The notes below the pieces were generated by a model. That model worked only from the letters and a program-made list of their open reading frames with translations, made no database searches and was not told where the DNA came from. A program made the translations under genes and the position numbers. A stretch of 64,000 bases of DNA from Planctomycetaceae bacterium (lineage in GTDB: Bacteria; Planctomycetota; Planctomycetia; Pirellulales; Pirellulaceae): positions 1-64,000 of the forward strand of contig JAHEBQ010000026.1 of assembly GCA_024642205.1 (NCBI GenBank), read 5' to 3'. Shown one piece after another: positions 50,528-59,888 of this stretch (position 1 is the stretch's first letter; the number at the start of each line of letters is the position of its first letter).

Positions 50528-50754
50528 ATTCAGTCCGATTTATTTGCGATTGTTGGAGCGAGCGGAGTCCAGGTCGATTGTACATTCATTGAGCCCTTCG
50601 CAACGCCTTACAGTAAGGTTTCGAGGAAGGAACCGCTACCAACGAAGGACATCATGGAACCGACCTCCGATGTCAACCAAGCCATCTGGCTGGGAAAGGA
50701 TGACATTGCCTTGCAATCCTTCAATTTCCATCGTTTGTTCCGTTTTTCGCGAGA

Positions 50755-51543
50755 CTATTCCATTTGCCATTTCGTTTTACGTTTTTCAAGAAACGCCGCC
50801 AGTCCTTCCCTCGCATCGGCAGTTTCGCGGGCTTCTGCCGATACGTCGATGGACATCGCAACTTCCTCGCCGAGTTTGCCGCCACTGCAAGCCTGGAGAT
50901 GCCGTTTGGTTATCGCGAGCGCAGATTTAGACCCTGTCAAAATCGATTTGATCAATGAATCTACTCTCGTTTGCAATCTCTCGGCCGGTTCAACTGCAAA
51001 AGCGAGTCCGAGCCCAAATGCTCTGTCTGCGGTCATTCGATCGCCACTAAGCAATAGTTGATTTGCAGCACCCTTACCGATTCGGCGAACGAGAAACGGC
51101 GTCACGATTGCCGCCGTGATCCCCCGTGCCGGTTCGGGCAACATGACAAACGCATTGTCGCTGGCCACTACAAAATCACAGGCGAGAATAAGTCCGACGC
51201 CGCCCGCCAGCACCGGCCCCTGCACGACCGCGATCGTTGGTACGCTCAGTTGAAACAAGCTCAGCAATAGACTGGCGTAAACTTCTGAGTCCCTTTGCCA
51301 TTCCTGTTTCCCGGACTCCGATGAGGCACGTTGTTGCATCTCAGCCAAGTCCATCCCGGCGCAAAACACACTCCCTTCGGCGCGCAAAACCAACAAGCGG
51401 AGTGTTTCGTCATTGGACAATTCCTCGACCGCAACCTTTAACTGTTCGATGAAACCTCGCGTCAGGGCATTGCGTTTTTCCGGTCGATCAAGCGAAATCA
51501 TTCCAATGCCTGACGCAATCGAAGATTTGACAAAGGTATCCAT
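50755..51543 (-). CDS. Enoyl-CoA hydratase/isomerase family protein
   Basis: ISLDRPEKRNALTRGFIEQL, VFCAGMDLAEM, VQGPVLAGGVGLILACDFVVAS. Confidence 0.92.
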   Translation of the reverse strand: MDTFVKSSIASGIGMISLDRPEKRNALTRGFIEQLKVAVEELSNDETLRLLVLRAEGSVFCAGMDLAEMQQRASSESGKQEWQRDSEVYASLLLSLFQLSVPTIAVVQGPVLAGGVGLILACDFVVASDNAFVMLPEPARGITAAIVTPFLVRRIGKGAANQLLLSGDRMTADRAFGLGLAFAVEPAERLQTRVDSLIKSILTGSKSALAITKRHLQACSGGKLGEEVAMSIDVSAEARETADAREGLAAFLEKRKTKWQME

Positions 51544-51687
51544 ATCGTGGTCCGGGTTTTGATTTCAAAATCTCATTCTAGTGATTCTCCATTACGGAAC
51601 ATAGTGACCCGGCGGTGCCTCGTCGACGTTCCCTTGATTCGTTAGAATTGCAAATCAATTCACCTCACCCTAATTGGACCGTCCACC

Positions 51688-53070
51688 ATGGCAGCTCGCA
51701 AAATCAAAAAAGAAAAAGTCCTGATTGCAAACGGACAGGGTTTCTGGGGCGATAGTATTCTCGGGCCAATCCGGCTGGTTAACGAAGGACCACTCGATTA
51801 TTTGACGCTTGACTACCTTGCGGAAGTCACCATGAGCATCATGCAGAAGCTGAAAAGTCGAGACCCCAACAAGGGCTATGCGACCGATTTCGTCGACATG
51901 TGTCGCCGCGTCCTACCGACTTGCCATAAAAAAGGGATCAAGATCATTGCTAATGCAGGCGGTGTTAACCCGATCGCCTGCCGGGAAGCGCTGGCCGAAG
52001 TGATTCGAGAACTCGGAATTACGGGCATGAAAATCGGGATCGTCGAAGGAGACGACATCCTGGGCGACCTGAAATCGCTGATCGACGGCGGCGAAGAGTT
52101 CAAGAATATGGACAACGGTCAACCACTCGAACCATTCCTCGACCGGGTCAAAACCGCCAATGTTTACATTGGTGCCGAACCGATTGTCGAGGCACTCCAG
52201 CAAGGAGCCGACATCGTGATTACGGGTCGCGCAACAGATCCCTCCATTGTGCTCGCACCGATGATGTACGAATTCGGCTGGTCGATGGAAGACATGAACC
52301 TGTTAGCTGCCGGTACGATCGCCGGTCACATCGTTGAGTGTGGCGCCCAGTGTACCGGTGGAAACTACGTTCACTGGAAAGAGATCCCCGAGATGGCGCG
52401 AATTGGATACCCGGTCATCGAAGCCCATCCCGACGGTACGTTTGCGGTCACCAAACACGCGGGCACCGGCGGCAGAGTTTCGATCGAGACGGTAACCTCG
52501 CAACTGGTTTACGAGATGAGCGATCCGGCCAATTACATCACGCCCGATTGCGTCGCTGATTTCACTTCAATTCAGCTCCAACCAGATGGCCCCGACCGAG
52601 TTGCCGTTTCCGGGATCAAAGGCCGACTGGCAACCGATACTTACAAGGTTTCGATTTCCTTTCACGAAGGCTACAAAGTCATCAGTCAGCTCACCGTCGC
52701 TGGTCCCGATGCGGTTGAAAAGGCCAAACTCTGTGCCGAGATCGTATTCGACCGAGTCGCGATGGACGGCGTGACGTTTTCCGAAGAGGAAAAATTCGTT
52801 GAAATTCTTGGTACCAATGCATGTCACGCCGGGATCGTTCCGGCACCCGAAAATCCGGCCGAGGTCATTCTTCGCATTGGAGCCAGAAGCAGTGATAAGT
52901 CGAAGCTGGATCGTCTTGGAATGGAAATTGTGCCGCTGGTGACCAGTGGACCGCCGGGAGTGACCGGATTTGCCGGTGGCCGTCCCAAAGCAACCGAAAT
53001 CATCAGCTATTGGCCGGCGCTGCTGAGCAAAGGCAAAATCCAAACAAAGGTCTCGGTAGAGGAGGTCTAG
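51688..53070 (+). CDS. AtuA-like / DUF1446 family protein
   Basis: VLIANGQGFWGDSILGPIRLVNEGPLDYLTLDYLAEVTMSIM, IIANAGGVNPIACREAL, VITGRATDPSIVLAPM, HIVECGAQCTGGNY. Confidence 0.9.
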   Translation: MAARKIKKEKVLIANGQGFWGDSILGPIRLVNEGPLDYLTLDYLAEVTMSIMQKLKSRDPNKGYATDFVDMCRRVLPTCHKKGIKIIANAGGVNPIACREALAEVIRELGITGMKIGIVEGDDILGDLKSLIDGGEEFKNMDNGQPLEPFLDRVKTANVYIGAEPIVEALQQGADIVITGRATDPSIVLAPMMYEFGWSMEDMNLLAAGTIAGHIVECGAQCTGGNYVHWKEIPEMARIGYPVIEAHPDGTFAVTKHAGTGGRVSIETVTSQLVYEMSDPANYITPDCVADFTSIQLQPDGPDRVAVSGIKGRLATDTYKVSISFHEGYKVISQLTVAGPDAVEKAKLCAEIVFDRVAMDGVTFSEEEKFVEILGTNACHAGIVPAPENPAEVILRIGARSSDKSKLDRLGMEIVPLVTSGPPGVTGFAGGRPKATEIISYWPALLSKGKIQTKVSVEEV

Positions 53071-53285
53071 CGAAAAGTCGTGGGCGAAGAATTTGGAAGA
53101 TGGATATTTCAACGGCATCCAACTGATTTACCCCGGTCTTTCTGGCAAAGCAGTGTCCCATATGCAGCGTCAAGATTTGATTTTTGGGAAGTGGACCAGG
53201 TCACGAGCCCTGATGATCAAAAAAAACACCAGCAGCCATGGGCTCGTCCACTTCGACAACCCTTATTCCCGGCTGTGAACGAACC

Positions 53286-55148
53286 CTAGAACTTCCGCAA
53301 ACTTGTTTTCACCACTCCCTGTTCCTCGTTATCCACGTTCATCGAGGTGATTTTCCAGGCATCGTCACGGAGTTGAACCTGGAAGGTTGCGTCATACTTG
53401 TTTTCGCGCTCGTGGATGTGGCCCCAATGTTCGATTGTTCCGATCAGGTTCCACTTGCATCGATATCCAAAACCCGGGGCAGCATCTTCAACGCCGATCG
53501 ACGTACCCGTTTTTTGGCCTTCCAGTAAATTGACTTCGTTGACCCGGGCGATGGCCCCGCCTTGCTCTTTGACCTTTAGGCTCTGATTGATGTCGAGATA
53601 GAGTTTCCTCAATAATTCGCCATCAACGCTTTTTGCCAATGCGTCATACACGTCGCTTTCCTTATGGTAATCGAATGCACGAAACATGTTTTTGTGAAGC
53701 TGCGAGAAAACCTGCGTGGCGTCGTCGTCGGGGAGCTCAAAAACCGGTGCCTTGGCAAAAGGATTGGGGACTTCAAATGGCATCAGGGCGGTGGTGAAAA
53801 ATCCTGCGATCCCGCAAACACAGGCCATCGCCAGAGCCACTTTCCATTTGATGTTGAGCAACAGACTCGAAAACAGGACAAGCACTGCCAATCCGATCAA
53901 TCCAATCGTGACCCCCGGTAATCTCATGAGTGGCGGTTTGAGTGCGTCGACGTCGATGGTTGCCGAAACGCCAGTAATCGCTGGCAACGGCTCTCGGTTC
54001 GGTTCGTTCCAACGATACGTGTTGTCCTGCAGGAACATTGAAAACTGCGTCTTTTCGATCCTGTCGTATGCGAACACGACTGCGTCGACCGACTTGATCA
54101 CGTTGTTGAATTTGTCCCACACGACTTCCACTGTCGCCGGTGGTCCTTTGGTGCTGTACGACATGATGATGCCGACACGACCACTGGCCATACTGACTTT
54201 TCGCTTTTCTGCTTGGACGGCAAAATCCCGCAAATCGAGCCCGTAGAAATCGACGCGGTCGAAAACCGGCTGGACTTCCACCGAATCGATCGTGACCGGG
54301 TTGCCGATCGAGAAATAGGCCTTGATTTTCTCAGCCGCTGCCACCTGCTCGTCGACCTCAAGAAAGCTCGGGTCAGCTCGATCAATTTCCATCAAGGTCG
54401 CCAAAGTTGCCAACGGGATGAGCACCTCGTGACGGACTTCGTACGCCGTAATGTAGATAAACGAGTACACGCTGCTGTAACTGGTGATCCCGAGAGTTTT
54501 CTCGCGCTGTTCTTCAAACCACTTTTCCCATTCCTTTTCCGAAGCGTCCGTCGAAAGGATCGGCTTGTCCCAGTCAAACCGAAACGTCTCTGGCATGGCT
54601 GGCTTCATCATGTGCATGTAAGGCGTGTCGGAACCGGCTTGCTTCAGCAGGATCTTTAGCTCGGACGGGAGCAACGCTCCGTCGGCAACCATGTCCTGTT
54701 GAACCGTGATGAACTCGGGCGGCTGCTTGTAATTGAATTCTATCACGAAACCCATCGGGTAATTCATCAGCGTCCCGGCTTTGATTCCTTCTTCAGGAAT
54801 TTCAATGTTGACAATTTCGGTAATCCTGGGGTTCATCAATTCACCACTGGCGTCGCGAACCGTGATTTTTTCGGCGAGGTATTTTGCATGATCTTTGGTT
54901 GCGTCAAGCAGCTCTTCGCTGTCATACATTCCATCTTCCAGGGCTTCCACGCCCTGCAGTAATTCCAGGTCTTCCGCGAAACACTTGAGCCGCATCGTAA
55001 TCCGGGTACGAGTGACGTAAATATCGGCTTCGACAACGGAAACTGGGTGAATGGTCTCGCCGTTGAATGCGGCAAGCGTCTCGCCAACACAGGCAACGAA
55101 AAGCCCTATCGTGATCAGAAGGTGTATTGATTTCATGACTGATTTCAT
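53286..55148 (-). CDS. Large secreted/membrane protein of unknown family
   Basis: Signal peptide MKSVMKSIHLLITIGLFVACVGETLA (likely start 55148), ~370-aa extracytoplasmic region, two TM helices (GVTIGLIGLAVLVLFSSLLL; VALAMACVCGIAGFFTTALM), C-terminal domain. Confidence 0.65.
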   Translation of the reverse strand: MKSVMKSIHLLITIGLFVACVGETLAAFNGETIHPVSVVEADIYVTRTRITMRLKCFAEDLELLQGVEALEDGMYDSEELLDATKDHAKYLAEKITVRDASGELMNPRITEIVNIEIPEEGIKAGTLMNYPMGFVIEFNYKQPPEFITVQQDMVADGALLPSELKILLKQAGSDTPYMHMMKPAMPETFRFDWDKPILSTDASEKEWEKWFEEQREKTLGITSYSSVYSFIYITAYEVRHEVLIPLATLATLMEIDRADPSFLEVDEQVAAAEKIKAYFSIGNPVTIDSVEVQPVFDRVDFYGLDLRDFAVQAEKRKVSMASGRVGIIMSYSTKGPPATVEVVWDKFNNVIKSVDAVVFAYDRIEKTQFSMFLQDNTYRWNEPNREPLPAITGVSATIDVDALKPPLMRLPGVTIGLIGLAVLVLFSSLLLNIKWKVALAMACVCGIAGFFTTALMPFEVPNPFAKAPVFELPDDDATQVFSQLHKNMFRAFDYHKESDVYDALAKSVDGELLRKLYLDINQSLKVKEQGGAIARVNEVNLLEGQKTGTSIGVEDAAPGFGYRCKWNLIGTIEHWGHIHERENKYDATFQVQLRDDAWKITSMNVDNEEQGVVKTSLRKF

Positions 55149-55496
55149 TGAGACCTGGTTTTTTGCCCTCAAACGGACGTCCTCCTCGTCGGGAAGACGG
55201 TGGAGCGGTTTTTTTGTCTGGCAGGTGAGTATCCGGTTTCGACTTCTTGTCATCGAACTTCGTGACCAAAGTTGCTTCATCTCAGACCGGGTCTCCATTA
55301 AGCATACCCTTGAGGGATCGGATTGGGCAAACGGACGTTGTAACATGCGTCGATGAATCGGGACCAACCTTCGCCTTGCGGTTGGCGACTTTCCGGTAAA
55401 CCCAAGTCCGATTGCGGAGAAACCTGTTTTCTGTGAAATTTGTTTCATACACGCGTCGTTGCGGCTTCGCCCAAGCTCCCATTTTTTCGACAAGAC

Positions 55497-57452
55497 ATGA
55501 ACGCACTTTCTGAGATCAAATCCAGGTTTTCCTCCGTACTTTCAGAATTTGTCGACGATCCGACGGAATTGCTGAACATGATTCGGCCGGCTGGCGACCC
55601 AAAATTCGGTGACTACCAGGCAAACTGTGCCATGCCGATGGGAAAACGACTGGGTAAATCGCCGCGAGAAATCGCCGCAGAACTGGTAAATCGAGTCTCG
55701 CTGGATGATTTTTGCGAAACTGTCGAAATCGCCGGCCCGGGTTTTATTAACTTGACGCTCAAGGACGATTGGATCAAGCAGATTCTGACAGCCGCCTTGC
55801 TCGACGATCGCCTGGCGATTGCGAAAGTAGCAAATCCAAAGACGTTTGTCGTCGATTACTCTTCGCCCAACGTCGCCAAACCGATGCATGTGGGCCACAT
55901 TCGTTCGACGGTCATCGGCGATGCTATTTCCAATGTCCTCCGTTTTGTCGGTCACGATGCGATCTCTGACAATCACCTTGGTGACTGGGGCACGCAGTTC
56001 GGCATGATCATTTACGGCTATAAACATTTCCTTGACAGAGAAGCCTACCGAACCGCACCTGTCACTGAACTTGGCCGATTGTACAAGCATGTTCGCAAGT
56101 TGATTGACTATCATGCCGCAGTTGCCCAACTCCCGGAAGCGGAAGCCAAACTCGCTGAATTGAAAACTACGCTTGCAGAACTGGTATCGAGGGAACCGTC
56201 GGGCGACAAGAAAGAGGATAAACAACACAACAAGCAGATCAAACTCCTGTCTGACAAGATTGCGGAACATGCGGAACGCATCGAGAGCCTGATGGACAAA
56301 GTCAATGAAGTCAAAAATACACCGGACCTGAAATCGCAGTCCGAACGACATTCCGGGATTAACCAGGCTGTTCTTCTGGAGACCGCGGCTCTTCACGAAG
56401 GTGATGAGACAAACAAGAAGCTCTGGGAGGAGTTCCTGCCGTATTGCCGCCAGGACATCCAGAAGATGTACGAACGACTGGGGATCAAGTTTGATTACGA
56501 ATTAGGCGAGAGTTTCTACCACGAAGAACTGGCCAACGTCGTTTCCGATCTGGAAGCCAAGGGATTTACGAAGGAAAGTGACGGAGCCATTTGTGTGTTC
56601 CTTGATCACCACGACGCACCGATGATCATACAAAAGCGCGACGGGGCTTACTTGTATGCGACAACTGACCTGGCCACGATCAAATACCGAATCGATCATT
56701 TCAATGCCGACGCCTGTTTGTATGTGGTCGACCACCGCCAGTCAGAGCACTTCGAGAAATTGTTCGACGTGGCGAAACTGTGGGGATACGGAGACGCGGA
56801 ACTCACCCATGTTGCGTTTGGCACCGTGATGGGGCCGGATGGCAAACCCTACAAGACGAGGTCGGGTGATACGGTTGGATTGGCCGGACTACTGGATGAA
56901 GCCGAAAGCCGCGCTCTTGAAATCACCCGGAATCAAAACCCGGACTTGCCCGATCAGCGACACAAAGAAATCGCAACCGTGATCGGAATTGGTGGGCTGA
57001 AATATGCGGATTTATCGCACAATCGAGGATCGGATTACGAATTCAACTACGACAAGATGTTGGCGCTCCGCGGAAACACCGCCACGTATCTTCAATATAG
57101 CTACGCGCGCGTCCAGGGAATTCTGCGGAAAACGGAGGCCGACGTGGAAGCGATTCGAGCCAATCCGTCGGCATTCGAGTTTGAACTCGACATCGAGCGT
57201 CAACTCGCCGTGAAATTGATTCGATTTGGCGAGGCGCTGGATGAAGTGCTCGTTGAATACAAGCCAAACTTCCTTTGCAATTACCTGTTCGAACTGTCTC
57301 AGCTGTTTGCCCAGTTTTTCGACCAATGTTCGGTGAAGGATGCCGGCTCCGAGTCGCTGAAGACCAGTCGCCTTCAGTTATGCGTTCTAACAGCCAGGAC
57401 GATCAAAACCGGCCTGGGATTACTGGGCATCGGGGTTTTGGACCAGATGTAA
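55497..57452 (+). CDS. argS: Arginyl-tRNA synthetase
   Basis: DYSSPNVAKPMHVGHIRSTVIGDAISNVLRFVGHDAISDNHLGDWGTQFGM (HIGH), LYATTDLATIKYRI, C-terminal anticodon-binding domain; ATG at 55497. Confidence 0.96.
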   Translation: MNALSEIKSRFSSVLSEFVDDPTELLNMIRPAGDPKFGDYQANCAMPMGKRLGKSPREIAAELVNRVSLDDFCETVEIAGPGFINLTLKDDWIKQILTAALLDDRLAIAKVANPKTFVVDYSSPNVAKPMHVGHIRSTVIGDAISNVLRFVGHDAISDNHLGDWGTQFGMIIYGYKHFLDREAYRTAPVTELGRLYKHVRKLIDYHAAVAQLPEAEAKLAELKTTLAELVSREPSGDKKEDKQHNKQIKLLSDKIAEHAERIESLMDKVNEVKNTPDLKSQSERHSGINQAVLLETAALHEGDETNKKLWEEFLPYCRQDIQKMYERLGIKFDYELGESFYHEELANVVSDLEAKGFTKESDGAICVFLDHHDAPMIIQKRDGAYLYATTDLATIKYRIDHFNADACLYVVDHRQSEHFEKLFDVAKLWGYGDAELTHVAFGTVMGPDGKPYKTRSGDTVGLAGLLDEAESRALEITRNQNPDLPDQRHKEIATVIGIGGLKYADLSHNRGSDYEFNYDKMLALRGNTATYLQYSYARVQGILRKTEADVEAIRANPSAFEFELDIERQLAVKLIRFGEALDEVLVEYKPNFLCNYLFELSQLFAQFFDQCSVKDAGSESLKTSRLQLCVLTARTIKTGLGLLGIGVLDQM

Positions 57453-57601
57453 CCCCCGCTATCGACCAATCCTGGATGATCCAATTCGTTGCCAGAGTTT
57501 CTTTCGATTGAACGGACGATACTCGGTACAACGACGAAGCATTGCCCTCGGTGAGCTGTTCATCTCACCAGCTGCGAAAAGCCCTCGGTTCGATTACCTC
57601 T

Positions 57602-58561
57602 TCAACCGTAAAACGAAAACGCGCACGCGGCACCCAGCAACAAAGCACCCACGCAAACGCCGATCACAAGACCCCTCGGCATCCTCCACCAGGCCAAAAT
57701 CCAACTCGCAACCAATCCGGTTACGGCGACAACGACTCCCGTGCCAACATTGATCACCGTTTGTTCCCCGGCAAACCCTGGAATTCCCAATTCGATAACG
57801 CCCGCCCGATCGCCACGAATTGCTTCGGCGAAGTATCCGATCGTCATCATGATCACCAAAGAGCTGCCCAACCCCAGTGCGAACCAGGCAAACTCCGTAA
57901 CGGTAAACAGCGAGCGAGGTGCCCGTCGAGTTCGAAATGTAATTGCTCCGTAGGCTAGCCCCAACAGTGCACCCACTGAAAGTCCACGGACAACGACAAC
58001 ATCGGTCAGCCCGTATCCTGCGGTGAATCCTCCGTAAATTGTCAAAACCAGTATGGAAATAGCGGTCCCCAGTGACATGGACCAGGCCATGTCGACAAAC
58101 CGATCTCGGCGGTTTCTGGCACTAATCCCATTCCACAACTTCAATGCCAGTCCAAGCATGAACAGCCATTTGGCGATTCGCCAACTGATGATCATCGTCG
58201 ACAATTCAACATGCTCCCGCGCCGAAGGAGACTGCCATGGCCAACGCATCGTCGGCCGGATGCCTGGACTGTGGGCACGTGGAGGATGCCAGATCGGAGA
58301 ATCTAGATCGTCGTTGCGAAGTCCAAACTTGCCGCTCCGATGATAGTTTTCTGGTTGATCGTGGTCTGGTTGATAGGAAATCCCTTCCCACGGAGGGAAC
58401 ATAATGACGTTCCCAACGAGCAACACGACCCCAAGTATGTACGCCAATCTCCCAAGCAGCCTCCGTTTGAAGCCGCGGGCCGCACGAATCTTGTTCGTAC
58501 CGTCGTCGCGGTAGAAAGAATTCGGCATTCCGGGCATCCGTTTCAAGATTGGGTCAGGCAT
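57602..58561 (-). CDS. Multi-TM hypothetical membrane protein
   Basis: Repeated hydrophobic helices (AYILGVVLLVGNVIMF; LGTAISILVLTIYGGFTAGYG; VVVAVTGLVASWILAWW). Confidence 0.6.
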   Translation of the reverse strand: MPDPILKRMPGMPNSFYRDDGTNKIRAARGFKRRLLGRLAYILGVVLLVGNVIMFPPWEGISYQPDHDQPENYHRSGKFGLRNDDLDSPIWHPPRAHSPGIRPTMRWPWQSPSAREHVELSTMIISWRIAKWLFMLGLALKLWNGISARNRRDRFVDMAWSMSLGTAISILVLTIYGGFTAGYGLTDVVVVRGLSVGALLGLAYGAITFRTRRAPRSLFTVTEFAWFALGLGSSLVIMMTIGYFAEAIRGDRAGVIELGIPGFAGEQTVINVGTGVVVAVTGLVASWILAWWRMPRGLVIGVCVGALLLGAACAFSFYG

Positions 58562-58781
58562 AAAATACCACGACCTGAAAGGAGGTTATTCGTTCCAATC
58601 TGCAGGGTTCTTGGAAAGATCTCGAAATTGTTTAGGATTCCTTTCTGGGAATTGCGGCAGTTGATTCGGATTCAACCTGGACATTCGAGTCGCTGTGTTG
58701 GCCAGATCCCACCCTGTGCCTCGACAACGGTTGTAGGATGGGCATTCATGCCGGTGGCACGAAAGGAAACGGAGTTCGAAC

Positions 58782-59654
58782 GTGAAAACCTTGGCGGAAT
58801 CGCAAATCTTCAATCAGTTTCTCTGCGGGGATGCTGGGGACGTCGTCAGAAGGATGCCGGACCGGATGGTTGATACGGTCGTCACCAGTCCGCCCTACTA
58901 TCGGCAGCGTGATTACGGCTCCAAACAGCAAATCGGGCAGGAAATTTCCCCTGACGCTTACGTGGAACGGATGGCCGATCTGTTTCTTGAACTCAAACGT
59001 GTCGTCAAACCAACGGGCTCTGCTTGGGTGGTGATCGGCGACAAATACGACAATGGAGAATTGCTGGGAATGCCGTGGCGAGTCTGTCTGGCTCTAAAGG
59101 ATGTCGGTTGGGTTCTTCGAAGTGATTGTATCTGGCACAAACCCAATGCGATGCCTTCAAGCACAAAGTCACGTCCTACGGTTGATCACGAATATATTTT
59201 CTTTTTCAGTCATTCCAAAAAGGATTATTTCTACGATGCAGATGCCGTTCGCGAGCCACATGTGACCTTTTCCGAGCATTCAAAAATGAAAGGCGGCCGC
59301 GGGCATTTTGGCAAACGGGGGGGAACGCCCGAGAACGGAAAAAACGGCGGCGACCAGAATCTCCATGACGGTCGTTGGGATCAGGCATTCCATCCGAAAG
59401 GTCGCAACAAGCGCACCGTTTGGTCAATTCCTCTTTCCAAATTTCGTGACGCCCATTTTGCCGTTTACCCCGAATCCCTGGTCAAAACCTGCTTGAGCGC
59501 CAGCTGTCCAACCGGTGGCGTTGTATTGGATCCGTTCTCGGGAGCCGGCACAACCGCGATCGTCGCGAAGGCCTCGGGCAGAAAATTTATCGCAATCGAC
59601 TGCGTGCCGGAATATATTGATATCGCAAAAAAGCGGCTGGCAGCCAACGTCTAG
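58782..59654 (+). CDS. Site-specific DNA methyltransferase, SPPY type (N4-C or N6-A), GTG start
   Basis: VDTVVTSPPYYRQRDYGSKQQIGQE, RDRP-like SSTKSRPTVDHEYIFFFSHSKKDYFYDADAVREP, GRNKRTVWSIPLS, VVLDPFSGAGTTAIVAKASGRKFIAID. Confidence 0.93.
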   Translation: MKTLAESQIFNQFLCGDAGDVVRRMPDRMVDTVVTSPPYYRQRDYGSKQQIGQEISPDAYVERMADLFLELKRVVKPTGSAWVVIGDKYDNGELLGMPWRVCLALKDVGWVLRSDCIWHKPNAMPSSTKSRPTVDHEYIFFFSHSKKDYFYDADAVREPHVTFSEHSKMKGGRGHFGKRGGTPENGKNGGDQNLHDGRWDQAFHPKGRNKRTVWSIPLSKFRDAHFAVYPESLVKTCLSASCPTGGVVLDPFSGAGTTAIVAKASGRKFIAIDCVPEYIDIAKKRLAANV

Positions 59655-59888
59655 GCGGCCCTTTCACTCAAATTTCAAACTCCAACGCAAAACATCACAA
59701 ACATGAAATCTGTCGTATCCCGGTCTTCGCTTGCGGCGTCCAGCCTCCAGGACAGGTCAAATGGCGGAAAACCAGGTCGGCAGGAATAACGGAATTGGTT
59801 GGGGATTGGAAATTTGATGGCACGTTGTGAGCATGAATTGACCTGCTTTTCCCTGTTCGTCCTAGTCCGGATCATAACGGAAAATTGA

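Noticed and set aside
55542-56396. 284-aa minus-strand ORF opposite argS
   Set aside because: Antisense shadow of argS with Phe/Arg-biased composition.
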